Source of the DNA: Paralvinella palmiformis
Lineage: Eukaryota > Annelida > Polychaeta > Terebellida > Alvinellidae
Reading direction: 5' to 3'
Assembly: GCA_025642065.1 (NCBI GenBank)
Contig: JAODUP010000015.1
Coordinates: 1,939,501-2,003,500, forward strand
DNA length: 64,000 nucleotides
The position numbers and the translations under genes are program-made. Within the stretch, counting starts at the first letter, position 1; the number at the start of each line of letters is the position of its first letter. The notes under the pieces were generated by a model that was not told where the DNA came from, did not search any database, and saw nothing but the letters and a program-made list of their open reading frames with translations. This document shows, in pieces, positions 40,158 through 53,141 of the stretch.

Positions 40158-43100
40158 TACATTGGATTCCACTGATACTGTTATTACTGTATGAGTTTGT
40201 TAATGATCTGTTTTTATCTGAAATATGGTTAGTTGTGGTATTGAGAAATTTTAATATTTTTAAAACATTTTAGATGTGGTGGATTATTTTTTTGATATAA
40301 TCTCAATTTTAGAGATGTGGTAGTAAGATGGTGCTAATATAGAAAAGATCTGATATTTCAAAGATGTTGGTTACATAACATATAATTATTGTTAGAATAC
40401 ATTGATATTGGAATCATACAATTGTCAGACCTTTGGTAACATCCCATTAATCACTGGTTTAGGTCACACATACATGATATTATTATTAGCCTAACAAATG
40501 ATTCTGTACTAGGTGAATTGATTGCATTTAGTTTGGTCTTTAAGGATAAATAATATCTTGTGACACATTATTCTAAAATCTGCTTAAATTATTTACCCAA
40601 GCCTATATTGTCAATGGGTGCAAAACTGTGATTGTAATTCACCAAAGACAATCCTTATTGTCTGTCTGTCAGTGATGTGTTTGTTCTGGTTGTGTTGTAT
40701 GCTTCAGCTTTCACAGAGTTTCTCAATGCCTACACAATTTATTAGTAACATAGTTATGTCATAACATACAGGTCACATTACCTGATAAACATAGTGTTTT
40801 TATGGGGATTGTGTGTTTGAGTCAGAATCTAGGTTTATTTCTTTGAAGGATCACTCTGTTACACCTTGGTTGACAGAAATCTAGTCTTCAGTATTTCCTA
40901 TCATCACATTCACCGGTCATCAACAAAATGTCTTTGTTTATAAACAATAACTTTGCAACTTCTAAGATGTCAAATCATAGACATTTCTTTTGAAAATGTT
41001 AACAATAAATGATGTATTCACGTGGAGACCTATTCAAACTGATACTGGCCAGGTTGATTTCATGTTATAATTGTTTGCTTGCTATTTACATGACTTATTT
41101 CACACGCTGAGTTAGTGGTATATCTATTTTATCCAGGATACATCACCTGTTCCATTAAAACATTCCATTTTTTGTATTGTTTGGTTGTCTTTGAAGTTTG
41201 GTAATGTGTGTTGGAGATTGTTGTTATGTTAGTAAAGCTTTACTGTCTTGTTAGCTTATATTTGTGTTAAGATACGTAAGTGACGGTTATTATATAATCT
41301 GCTATTTAGTGGTGGATTCATAATGGCTCCTTGGAAACATTGAGGTTCATTTCGATTACAAATATGCGAACAATGACAAAAGCTGACAAAATTAATTCAC
41401 CCTTGTAACTCATCAGTTTACATTCAGTTACTAAAATCTCACACGTTTGTTTGGTTTGGTAATTTCTCAGAAGGCTGCGGTAGTGAATAAAGTAATTTTT
41501 GATCAGATACATTTATCAGTACACTAATGTCTGGTGAATGAATAAGTTAAAGACTTGTTGGCAAAATGGATCATTTATTGCACTCTGTTGTGATCTTAAA
41601 TGGCTTTTTATATTCATGATAGTTTATGATATTTTATCTTTGTGTCAGCTAATCTTATGCTTTTTTAGTCGAAAAAATTATTTAAATATTGGTACCATGT
41701 TTGTCTCAGGATTATATTCATGATATACTGACACTGCCTTGATATGAAGCTGATTAATAATAACAACCAATATATTCAGAACATTTATTTCGTCTTCATA
41801 AGAAACTGTATTTTCACCTTGAATATGTCTTATTCATCTAAGAAATGCTGTTGTTAATCTCATTAATTTTCATTAGTGTGTAAGTAGGTCTTGTATTTTA
41901 GTGTATTGAATAATTTACTCGCTGCTGCTGCTGATCTCTCTCTCTATGTGTGTGTGTTCTCATTTTTGATGATTTTGGGCATTGTTAGGTTTCTTCTAGA
42001 AGAAAGTGATCTATTTAGCAAAGAATGGAAGAAACAGACATATAAGATATGGCTTTTTAAATTACATTATAAATTATTTTAAAGCAAGCTAATTGTTGCA
42101 CTTTCTGTTATGTTCAAATGTGAACAAATTGAAAAACCAAAACCAGAAGAAACTGGCAAACATGAACTGAGATAATGACCAGATTGAATATTGGTGATCA
42201 TTTTTTACTCCCAATGAATTACCGGTAATAGTCTTGTGTTGCAGAGTAGCTATAGTATGTTGTTGATGGCAGGCTCCATTATTTGTCATGTTAACAGCGA
42301 TGTTACAGTTGATAATCTGGATACTATATATTACATTTGTAAGAGTATAAATATTAAAAAATCCTGTTTTGCTACATTTTTATTAGTTTGTAATGTGTGT
42401 GCTTGTCTTGGAATTGTAATTTTTGTAACAAATATTTTGATCAGCAGAGTTAAAAATTAATAAATGTGCTGCCATTATATTTATTTGTTATATAACATAC
42501 CATGTCACATATTTTGTCGGATATAAATTAGAAGCCCTGTGCTAGGACTGTGTTTATGTTTTATTGGTAAATATGGTGGCAATCCGAGTTTCACTCAAGA
42601 TATTGAATATTTGAAGTGCTATGTTGTCAGGTGAATGTTAATAGCAGTGGAAGTATTGAAGTAAAATGTGTAACTGGAGTACTTTATTTATCTAGCTTTA
42701 AAAGTAGAGATTTCAAACGATTTTTCAAAAAGTTATCCAGAGAAGATAAAAAATAATAGAAACAATCTCATTCATGACATTAATAGTTAGGAAGGTAATT
42801 CCAAGATGTTCTTATTTTTTGTCGTCAGATGGGAGAATCAGTGTCGGGCGTTCTCATTTCCAGGAGTGTTGTTATTCCATCAGATGGCAGCACCAGCATG
42901 ATTAGGCCAACCAACACCATTCTCGTGAAGCTTATGATCTTGACACTTGTAGGAAGTGATAGCTTGTTTATTAAATAATATTTCGATTTTTCGGAACTAT
43001 TAAAAGATCGTTATAATGATGTTATCATTACTATATGGTTTCAAAGAACTGGAGCTAGTAACCTTGCTTATCTAACATCGGGAAGTATAAGACCTTTGAT

Positions 43101-43970
43101 TCATTTCAAAGTGGAAAAAACGCTCTTTATTTAAACTTTATTTTAGCGGAATAAATATTTAATGATCTTTGAATCCGTTCGCAATGTAATAAGATGTTTG
43201 TTAAGCGTCTTTACATCTCAACGAAAAAGGTGACAAACCTTTTCAACGGTTAATTTGTTTTGCTTAGTGGTACAAATTATGAACGCTAAATATAGGTATA
43301 ATGAACAGGAACAGAAATGGATTGTTAAACTTGGCGTATAACATTATATTTTCACGGATTAGCTCGCTTCAGTAGAGATTAACAGTTTTAACTATTTACC
43401 CATATTGGCCACTGGTCATTTATCAACATTCTGAGGTAGAGTATCACATTTTATGGTGTATTCAATAAACCGATGAAGCGTTTCATGAGAAGCCAAGAAT
43501 TTCACAAAATACAACAACGGCCACCGATATCATCTACAAGGACAGCTAGCAGTCAAAATGAGTCCAACATCCAGAGATGGATGCATGGTTTGGAATATAT
43601 ATGTGCAAAGATTCGCATGTAAATGACACAAAGCCGCGATAATTTAGGTTGAGTTATTTAGCCTTAACACTACACTCATGCCTGGAACATGCGGTTGAGG
43701 CGAGTCTGCTTTGGTAAACAAATCCAACAAACACAGTTGTCTAGCGAATTCGAATACACAACCTGGAGGTAGTTTGCGCAGTTCTAACCATCGCTCCATT
43801 GGAACGCCCTGACGATAATTTATGTGTACTGGTTTGTTTCTGATCGTCTTACTATGACCGTTTCCAAATTAGGATGACAACAGGCTAATTTTCTATTTGG
43901 CCATGTAGCATATACAATGATATATATTTCAATAACGGTGTCATGTTTATATAACCCACTTGAAACCTAG
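40158..43970. other. 3' UTR and gene-free stretch
   Basis: AT-rich DNA after the small membrane-protein gene. No splice-supported exon is seen on either strand. The short frames at 41538-41723, 41891-42082 and 42236-42460 are hydrophobic, low-complexity translations of AT-rich sequence. Around 43700-43800 there is a SINE-like motif (ACAACCTGGAGGT) shared with about 62497-62515. Confidence 0.55.
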
Positions 43971-43975
43971 ACTCC

Positions 43976-46265
43976 TATATGATATAAATATTTTGGGTAG
44001 ACCAGACCAGACCGTAAGGTGCTGAGGCATCAGCATTGACCTGAAAGAAAACTTTTATATTTAGGTCAATGTGCTGACGTCTTTCGTTGATGGGTAAAAT
44101 TGGATGTGGAACTCTTCCTGGTGATGAAAGGTGTTGGCACGGGGTTCGTGTAACATATATGAACTATAGGAAATATTATAGTTGGTTTATTTTAATGAGT
44201 TGGCTTCAGGAACAGATGTATGATCAATTAGAATTGTGAATTAATATGTATAGTTTAATAATAATACACGATTGTGTAATGCGGTGCTCGTTTCCTTGTC
44301 AGAACTGTCGTTCAAATTCAAATTAGATAGGCCTAGTTAAATATCTCCAATAGTGCGGTAGTTATGTGTCCAGGAGTGAGATTATATATTGATTTGCGTG
44401 TTTTTGTCCTGAAACTCAGTACTGTTTACATTGTATCTTTTCAGTTTGATGTGTTCTGTAGATGTTCTCTAGTCTAGTGATGTCCATGTTAATTCATTGT
44501 CGGTAGTTAATAATAAACAGATTATTCAATTGATGACCGTCTTAATGATTGAACGCGGGAATTTGAATTAATGAAATTACAAAAAACTGCCAGCTACTAA
44601 CACAATGAGTAAGGCAACATTCAGTTCCACAGGTAGAACAGTGAAACCTACTGGCAAAGGACTTGCCTACCATTTCTCAATTACAACAGGAGCACTTATC
44701 GAGGGTATTTATGCGATTGAAAAGCAGCATGAACGATGCACAAAACTTGATTGATAATGCGAATGATAATGAAAATATACATTAGGCTTATTCTATATGG
44801 CTGAAACATTTCCAAGAATACATGGACAAATATGAACAGAATGTAGATATATTAGATGATGAAACCCCCCAGGTGAACAAATCCAAATTATAAGGTTTTA
44901 AAGCTTTTAAGAAACGAATGGAAGACTTTTTCTTGTCAACACACCAGGGAAGTTTATGTAAGTGTCTCACAAACTTCGAGAAAATAAAAAGGCAGCATTT
45001 CAAGCAAAGTTAGTAAACTGCGACTAACTGAAATAACCAAAGGAGCAGATTGAACTGCAGAAATGGAAATGTTGAAGGAAAAACAAGATCTTGAAGCTGA
45101 GCAATTGAAGCTAAAACAAAGATTCGTGAGATAGACTATACTACTTAGGGCTGTACACTGAAGGTGAACATCATGATGCCATTGAGGGATATCTAGTTCT
45201 CAACACAGAGGAAGCGTACAAAGATCTAAAGAACTACTAATAGAATGGTATTGTAACTATTATCATTAGACAATCATGCCGGAGGAAACTGGAAAATTGG
45301 CCCACCATGAAGACTTTCTGAAGTTGCAGGTCTGTGATAGCATCCATAGGCTGTTTATCTTTGGATAGCATAAAGAGAACAGACAGGAAGCGTCTTTAAA
45401 AACTACCAAATTATATTGTGAACCGGTGGAATCGCTTGGTTGACACACATATGTACAAAGAAAGGGGATATTTCCCATGCTGTAAGGAGCTGCACAATCT
45501 GGAGAACTGTCCTAAATTCAAACACATGACCCTAAAGGACAGACAGTCTACAGTGATGTCCCATGCACTATATTTTTGTTGTCTCACCTTTGGACACAGA
45601 AAGATGCAATGCCACAACAATGTGGTTACTCTATTCCATGATGATAACTGGAAGTCAGCCAATTCTGATGCGGCTAAACGTCACAGTTCTAGGAACTCCT
45701 GTGAAGCTACTGTACATTCCCATTGTTTGAATTGTAATGATAATGACATTTCATGTATGTCAGAAGGTTTTCAATCTTTGACTTATACCTGTTACTGCAT
45801 ATCATGTTGACAGTCCTGATGATACTATATCTATGTATGCAATGATTGATAAACAATCTGATGCTTGCTTTGTCACTAACCATGTGCTACAAACCTTGAA
45901 TGTACCTAGCTATCCTTTTGAGGTGAAATTGTCAGTGGTACTTGGGGAGGATATTATCCAGTGTAGGAAGGCATCTGGCTTAATAGTAAGGGAAACTAAA
46001 GAATCAGTAGAGATACCTCCTCCAGGTTGTATACAAGAAATGTCATTCGACATGTGAAGTTTGTTTGCAGAAAACTTTCAAACGATCTTTCAGGTAAATT
46101 GTGATCAATTTATGGGAAGTGTGTAACTGCATGGCAGTCATGTTTGTATGATATGAATATTTTGAGTAGACCTTAAGGTGCTGACGCCTATCGTTGACGG
46201 GTAGAATTGAATGTAGAACCCTTCCTGGTGACGAAAAACATGTGTTCGCGTAACATACATGACGT
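43976..46265 (+). mobile_element. Decayed BEL/Pao-type LTR retrotransposon
   Basis: A gag-like start (44606 onward, MSKATFSSTGRTVK, soon interrupted) is followed by a decayed coiled-coil region (about 45060-45120). Next come Cys/His knuckles at 45470-45620 (FPCCKELHNLENCPKF and FCCLTFGHRKMQC), and a retropepsin-like segment at 45833-46057 (AMIDKQSDACFVTNHVL), all in the order expected for BEL/Pao gag-protease. Direct repeats sharing TATGATAT-AATATTTTG-GTAGACC lie at about 43976-44165 and 46147-46265 and may be LTR pieces. Reverse transcriptase and integrase were not found. Multiple stops make it non-functional. Confidence 0.75.
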
Positions 46266-46329
46266 CATATTTGCCAAACATCAAGTAGTGCCACAGCTTG
46301 TTTACAAGAGTCCTGATCAGTTGACAGAC

Positions 46330-46510
46330 ACAATGTCAGATTCCGACGAAAGTATATCAAGCGAGAAAGGTGACAGACAGTATTAATTTTGAGGAATTAG
46401 CTGAAGTAAGTGCATACGTGGACCCAGCACAGCCACCCGTGCCGCCAACACCGACCCCGGACCACAACAACTTAACAAGAGTTGGATTGGTGTGTAAAAG
46501 TTGGCTGTAA
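46330..46510 (+). pseudogene. Fragment of an acidic Ser-rich ORF
   Basis: ATG at 46332 reads MSDSDESISSEK. After a one-frame shift it continues INFEELAEVSAYVDPAQPPV and PTPTPDHNN. It looks like the start of a dispersed gene or element copy. No domain is assigned. Confidence 0.3.
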
Positions 46511-46849
46511 ATAACTAGGATATTACGAAATGGTATCTTAAATCGAAGTGATTAGCTGGTCCGGCCAAGTGTCGATTGACATCCATAAATTTATACAACG
46601 AAAACGAAAAAGTGATTTTTCGGTCCCAGCAGCATTAAATCAATATAAATCGCGCTGTTTACAACGAAATACGATGTTTTAAATTTCAATTGTCGGGGTC
46701 AGTCGAACGAAAGTTGTGATCACCAATCGTAAATGCAACAAATAATATGACACGTCACTTCAAAGGGTATTGTGGAGTATGATAAACTGCGAACTTTGGA
46801 TTGGCTTGTCAACCTGTTTAAATAGAGACAATTTGTTATCAGTAATCAA

Positions 46850-47209
46850 GTGAGCTCCGGTGGCTTAGCGGCGAAGCACCCGGCACTTGGTGCCAACAGT
46901 CACAGGTTCGAACCCAGCAAGAGGTCGAAACTTTTCCAGAGATTAATTTCTCGGCTCACAACATCGTGGGTGGCTGACCACGTTAAATGACGCTGCCGTC
47001 TCCACTGAATTATTAAAAATAAACGGGGACGTTAAAACCCCCCCTGAGGACGTAAAACACTCTGGCAGTGACCATCCTCAGGGTATTTCGGCTCCATCTT
47101 TCCGTACTGCTCCCCTGTGAGTGGTGGGGGAGGGTATTTCTCAACCACTCCAACATAGAGGCTGTGCCGAATAAGCGACAGCCTGGGGATTCTCCCCGAA
47201 CAACAAAAC
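46850..47209 (+). mobile_element. SINE family 1, copy d, full length
   Basis: The longest copy, with B box GGTTCGAACCC and tail CAGCCTGGGGATTCTC. It is flanked by a perfect 12-bp target-site duplication ATCAGTAATCAA at 46838-46849 and 47210-47221. A third ATCAGTAATCAA follows at 47238. Confidence 0.92.
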
Positions 47210-47329
47210 ATCAGTAATCAAATAGAAAATTGTCTCTATCAGTAATCAAATCCCAAACCACACCCCGATCACATTAGCTGAGCTGCACCCAGTCAAAGCA
47301 GCAATAACATGAATATCCAGACAATCTAT

Positions 47330-47545
47330 CCATAGGAGTCATCATCAACTCTGACTCTTTGGGAGCACTAACTATCATTTCCACATCTATTCCGAAATCA
47401 TCACAGAAATCTACACCACTGCATCAACCCTCAGGCAGTGTGGAATCCATGTAATATTCCACTGGGTTCCAAGCCACATTAACATTGAAGGCAACGGCCG
47501 ACCCGACCAACTAGCAAACTTCAACAAGACAAGTTCAGTAATCAA
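47330..47545 (+). pseudogene. RNase H relic of a non-LTR retrotransposon
   Basis: Frames read NSDSLGALTII, and after a shift FHWVPSHINIEGN and DQLANFNKT. These match the DS-AL and H-VPSH-I-GNE-AD motifs of retrotransposon RNase H domains. The frame is broken and the rest of the element is absent. Confidence 0.65.
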
Positions 47546-48368
47546 ATATCGCAATGGCTAGAAAATGTAAACCAGTATCTCTTGACACAAAGGTGCTTGA
47601 CGAAGTTAACAAAATTTCATGTGAAATCAGGAAGGAGAATGTGGAAATAAAAGATGAAATTAATTGTTGGTTTTCATCATCCAATCAGAGACTGGGAACA
47701 CATTTGCTTCGTGTCTTAATAAAACAATGTTATTTTCACCAATTATCGCTCATGTGTCGGTAGCAAATTTGAAAACTGGGATAAAACGAAGCATCATTAT
47801 AACGAAATGAATTCCCAGTCCCTTTGAATTTCGTTATAACCAACTTTTACTGTATTTGTTCGTGTTGGTATAAATTTAATTGATAAGTGAACACACTGGG
47901 CCTGAATGCGAGTATTTCCCTCCTTCATATGTGGCCTATACAGGGATACGTCGCCATCGGTGTGTCTTTTTATCCATTTTTTTTTAATTTTCGGGTTGTG
48001 TGGGGCCGGGTTTTGACGGCGCTTACACATCGGATATAATTAGTTAATAATTGGTGTTTCTTTGCATAATTGTATGCGACACAATAAACCATAATTATGT
48101 TTAATAAATATGGAACACGTAACACAAGTTAAGCAAGGCCACGTTGAGTATTTGGAGTCTTTGTTTGTCAAAGATGACGTCACATTCCGAAGTTTTCCAA
48201 AGATTCTTGATTAAAGTTTCAGCCATGTGAGGTGCTAGCAAAGCAAGTTTAAAACCACTGTAACTTTATTTCTAGGAAAAAATGAAATATATCTCTGATT
48301 GAAATTGATTTTAATAGATAACACTAACATTTTGAGTAATTTGGGAAACCTTTTCCTGTGACCTTTAA

Positions 48369-48563
48369 GGGCGTTTCCGTGGGTCTAGCGGTAGCGTGTT
48401 TCACCACAGATCACTATCACCCATGTGCGAATCCGGGCGTGGCATATCTGAAGGTTGCTTCATCTTTGACTTCGCTTCATTATATTTGGAGGTCACTCCG
48501 CCCGTTTAGCCTACCTTGCGCACAAAAAGTGGCCGTAAAACACCAATCATCATCATCATCATT
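48369..48563 (+). mobile_element. SINE family 2, copy b
   Basis: Head GTTTCCGTGGGTCTAGCGG, then the family 2 body (ACTTCGCTTCATTA, CGTTTAGCCTACC, AAAAAGTGGCCGTAAAACAC) and an (ATC)n tail. Confidence 0.88.
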
Positions 48564-48597
48564 TGTTGTGAAAATTAAATTGAATATAAAATAATAT

Positions 48598-48775
48598 TGT
48601 CCTCTCTATATAGATATATGAACAAATAAATTCTGAAAACAGTAAATTATTTTAAATTATTGAAACAGTCCTCTACTCGTTTCGAAACGGGAAGCGGACC
48701 GTTTCAACAACTTCAAGAATATACGATTTTCAGAAATTATTTAATGTATTTTAAGGACATTATCTATATATAATG
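48598..48775. mobile_element. Fold-back (MITE-like) element with GTTTCGAAAC centre
   Basis: Left-arm bases GAACAAATAAATTCTGAAAA through TTGAAACAGTCC are mirrored by the right arm (GGACCGTTTCAA ... TTTTCAGAAATTATTTAATG) around the palindrome GTTTCGAAAC (about 48680). Related sequence occurs at 51060-51535. Confidence 0.6.
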
Positions 48776-48794
48776 CATACAAATATCGATTATC

Positions 48795-48805
48795 ATATAT
48801 ATATA

Positions 48806-48844
<39 letters not shown>

Positions 48845-48883
48845 TAAAATAGTGCTATATCATATTATATATATATATATATA

Positions 48884-48936
<53 letters not shown>
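48795..48936. repeat. (TA)n microsatellite block
   Basis: Two long TA runs separated by about 25 bp of AT-rich spacer. Confidence 0.95.
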
Positions 48937-48938
<2 letters not shown>

Positions 48939-49709
48939 GTACGTACCACCGCTAATCGGATCTTTTCCCATCAGTAGAACAATAATATATTTAAATAATA
49001 TGCTTCACTTGATACAGCTTTATTGACATGTTTGGTTAACATACACATGTTATTCTTAAAACAATACATACACATGATTAGACACAGGATTAGAAAAAAA
49101 AGTGGCACGTGTGTTTATCATTTTGCCGGCAATAAGCTTAATTACACCCAAGCATCTGCGATCATAATGATTAAGTTAGGTTGTAGGAAATTTTAATTCT
49201 ATACATCACCTTAAATTATTCCCTTTTTAGTCAGTTCATTCATTATCTGATAAAGCCATATACGATTATTTGTTGTTACAACTGTAGACTCAAACGTTAT
49301 GATAATATCGTTTGTACAAATGCTTATTTTAATGGCCGTGGTTATGCTTACGTGAGCCGTATGTTTAGACCCGTAGTCTAAATGTACGTGAGCCATTATG
49401 CGCATGCGTTTATTTTTATTTTCGGTTACGGGAGTTATAGTCTTTATGGCATTAGTTTAACTGTCGTATCTTTAGTACTGGGATCTAAACATACGCGTGC
49501 GTGTTGATATACCTAAGCTCTATACAACTACGAGACCTATTGCTCTGTCTTAGACTTTAAACTTGAAAGTATTTGAATTTTGTAGCCGTTTAATTGATTA
49601 AAGTTGTACAGTAGTGAAATGTCAGAATAGTTTTATTAACTAAATCAACAAACGTAAATGACATTTTTATTTTAAAAACAGATGCGCGCGCATCCTCATA
49701 CTGGTGAGT

Positions 49710-49711
<2 letters not shown>

Positions 49712-49754
<43 letters not shown>

Positions 49755-49768
49755 GCCGAATAATACAA

Positions 49769-49809
<41 letters not shown>
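49712..49809. repeat. Two (TA)n runs
   Basis: TA repeats at about 49712-49748 and 49770-49809. The open frame across them is an artefact. Confidence 0.95.
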
Positions 49810-49812
<3 letters not shown>

Positions 49813-51059
49813 TTTTAATAATTCGTTCCTTAAGAGTGTTTTGTTTCCATATAAAACAAATTCGTGTTAACAAGACCTGACATACAGTATGAAATGTTGA
49901 CAACGGCAAAACGCTACAGCTAAGAGCAGATTGGCATTAGGCTTACTCGCTTCATTGATTAAACCCATCATCTTACTCGAAGCATTATGGGTAGGTTGGC
50001 AAGGTAAATTGTGCGAATAGTAGAAAGATACTTCTTTTTGAATTCTCATTTCTCTATCTAAACACTCCATTTAAATAAAGTTAGCGATAAATGAAATAGG
50101 AATACATTAACCTAAGGACAACAACAGTTTTAGAACGAAATAGGTAAGTGTACAGCATAAGATTTATAGATAACGTTTGTGTTTTTATTTCACGTCAAAA
50201 GTTGTTTTCTTGCCACGAATTGATCGATTTGATGATAGAACCTAGACTAGGTCTAGTTTGTGGTTCTGTTACTAACTATGTATTGCTTACAGAATTGGGA
50301 AACATTTTATTGTTCCGGTAGTTTTCAATGAACAACGATAATTATTGTTATACAATATAGATGTCCAGTAACAGACAAATTAGAAATCGCACTGCGTTAC
50401 TTCATTTTCAATACTTCAATCATCTAGATATAGATCTACTTGTCCTGTTAGCAGTGTTACTATTGTTAGTGTTAGGCTGTTAGATCTAGTTTAATATAGA
50501 TCTAGATTTAATTGAGCGTGGAGATATCTTTCACATAAATCTAGAATTTAGATTTTCGTACTGGTTAACACAGTTTTGTTTCATTTCACTTTTTCAGTGT
50601 CATGGGATTTTTTACTTAGATCTAGATAGATGCTAAACATTTCAATAGATCTATACATAGATAATAAACCATAAAGAACACTTCCGATTAGCACATTCAG
50701 ATTTATTCCAGTCTTAAGACTTAACTGTAATATATAGTCATAATACTATAACGTCCTAGCCTCAGGCCAAGGGTTTATGAGTATGTAGTGTTTTATCAAA
50801 TATTTACTTGTTGGCTGTTATGCCATAATTATATGACACATGGTCTCTTTTGAGTTATGCTATCCATTCTTCTTCACAAAAATCAATGCTTGCCAGGGTT
50901 GTTCTAATTTCCATGATTTTTTTAAATAAAAAAATCAGATTAAATATTTTTTTTATCAAATTTATTTTGGTTAAATTTACTTTTAAATTCTGGTGACAGG
51001 TCCCTGCATTTCTTTGACACATTTCTTATACACTGACTGGCATCCAGCTTTCCCTGCAA

Positions 51060-51535
51060 CTTTAGTCTTATCAAAGTATAACCGTACCAACCCGTTTTGC
51101 AACCCTGGTCATTTTGAAACAGGACCTTCCCATTTTGCAACTGCATCGCAAGCCTTGTGGTTGTAAGATGGCCATGCAATTTCACAACCACTTGGTTTAG
51201 CATTAGCATGATCAAATCATAACAGATTTGATCGTGCACCACTTGAATATGAATTTATTATTTTAACTGCCCATCCCATTTCGAAACTGGAAGAGATCCA
51301 TTTCAAGTACTTCATATAATTTACTGTTTTCAGAATTTATTTGTTCATGTATCTATGTATAGAGTCATATCATTGCTAAATGGGCAGGCATTCTTAAAAC
51401 CATACCGGTTGGGAAAAGGGATGGTTCCTTTTCAAACCAGCCCTGGTTGTCAGGATAGTGCATGATATAACTGTTATATATGCACCATCTTGACAACCGG
51501 GGCTGTTTCGAAACAGGTCTGTCCCGTTTTACCAC
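51060..51535. mobile_element. Fold-back elements related to 48598-48775
   Basis: A hairpin lies at about 51435-51525: GCCCTGGTTGTCAGGATAGT is matched by the reverse complement of CATCTTGACAACCGGGGC. The wider region contains further copies of TTTCGAAAC or TTTTGAAAC and CCCATTTTGCAA-type segments in both orientations. Confidence 0.55.
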
Positions 51536-51539
51536 ATAT

Positions 51540-51755
51540 TTTCTTAGGTAGTTGCCCCATAGCCATATGTTTTTTGGGTAATTGCCCCTTAGCCATATGT
51601 TTTTCTAGACAGTTGTCCGTTAGCCATATGTTTTCCTAGGTAGTTTCCCCATAGCCATAGGTTTTACCAGGTAGTTTCCCCTTAGCCATATATTTTCATG
51701 GGTAGTTGCTCAGCCATATGTTTTCCTAAGTAGTTGCCTCTTAGCCATACACATT
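51540..51755. repeat. Tandem repeat of about 36 bp, six diverged copies
   Basis: The unit resembles TAGTTGCCCCTTAGCCATAT plus GTTTTCCTAGG. Copies vary in length and sequence and are contiguous. Confidence 0.85.
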
Positions 51756-53085
51756 TGGTAGATGATTCTATTTCTAGTTTATTATATTATAAATGAGCAA
51801 TTTCAGTTTGGGGATGATTTTGAATAAGAGACCAACCATTGAAATATCTCTTACTTAAATAGTTCTAAATTTAGACCCAGTGTTGTAAACACTCTAAAAT
51901 GTATTGCCATCATTAGTATTATTGTTAGCATGATACCTAGTTAAAATCCTTCTGTTGAAACGTTGTTGATACATGTATCCAAAAACCATCTTGGATGACT
52001 GATTTCTGTCATGCTGAATTCAAACTATGAAAATAAACATTCACCTAAATCTGATGTTTAGTTAATATTAACATTTTATAAATACAGCCTAATTTATCTA
52101 TGTTGATGGTATATGCCTGGGAGTTTGTTATAGTGGAATGTTTGTCAAGTTAATACACTCATGTGTACGTCATTTTGTGTGTGACAACTTGCCATTTATT
52201 ATGAGATGTATTTTGTTTGTTAAACAAGTCTTTTTTAAGTCTTTATTCTGGATGTCTGACTTCCATTATTTAGCTGATGAACTTCGGAAATAGTTCTGCA
52301 AATTTTGATTCTATAAGTTATTTTTAGCCTTTATGAGGAAACATTTTGTTATTATTGTTTGTTAGTTATATGATTAAATATTTTTTATATAGAAATGTCA
52401 CTTCATAGACAAGTTATTTCTAAGAAGAGAAGTTAATTTAAAGATCCGTATTTTAAGGCTAGTATTCTTTCTCTAACAGCAAGAGAACTATGGTTAAAAA
52501 TGTTTAGAGTTTTCTGACCAATGGAAACTATAATGATACAATTCATACTTGTATCTTCATATTCAGAGAACTAACAACACATTTCATCACTAGATTTCCA
52601 GTCCATGCAGATTTAAGTATATCCTTTTGTGTTGGTTCTCAGGTAGGATTCAAGAGTATATATTTAAATTGTTGGTTTCGTCTGTGCTTGACATTTCAAT
52701 GCTAATATTCTCTGCTGTTTGTCCTTCCAGTGATCTTTGAATATGGGTGCTTAATTAGATCTTTTCTGAAATAGAGAGGCAATTCCATTCAGAAATATCT
52801 TGAATAAATGTTCAATCTTTCCATATATCATTTAACTGGTATAGCTATAGTTTAAATTTTCAAACTAAATGTGTATAATTAAAGATAGGTATGTACATTT
52901 GACCACTGTTTTCCTCACATATATCACAATGATCTACTGACCACATGGTTCAGTTTTGTATTGCCAGCTTTAGAGAACTGAGAAGCCATTAGATTAAACT
53001 GTATTTATCCATGGCATATATATTAACTAATGAAGCATAGTTCTTCAGCTAGTTGTGAAATAATAATTCTCATAATTAGCAAGAA

Positions 53086-53088
<3 letters not shown>

Positions 53089-53139
<51 letters not shown>
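53089..53139. repeat. (TA)n microsatellite
   Basis: About 25 TA units in gene-poor DNA. Confidence 0.95.

Positions 53140-53141
<2 letters not shown>

Noticed and set aside
51540..51755. Repeats of about 36 bp considered as CRISPR-like
   Set aside because: Units are contiguous and diverged with no unique spacers; a minisatellite explains them.
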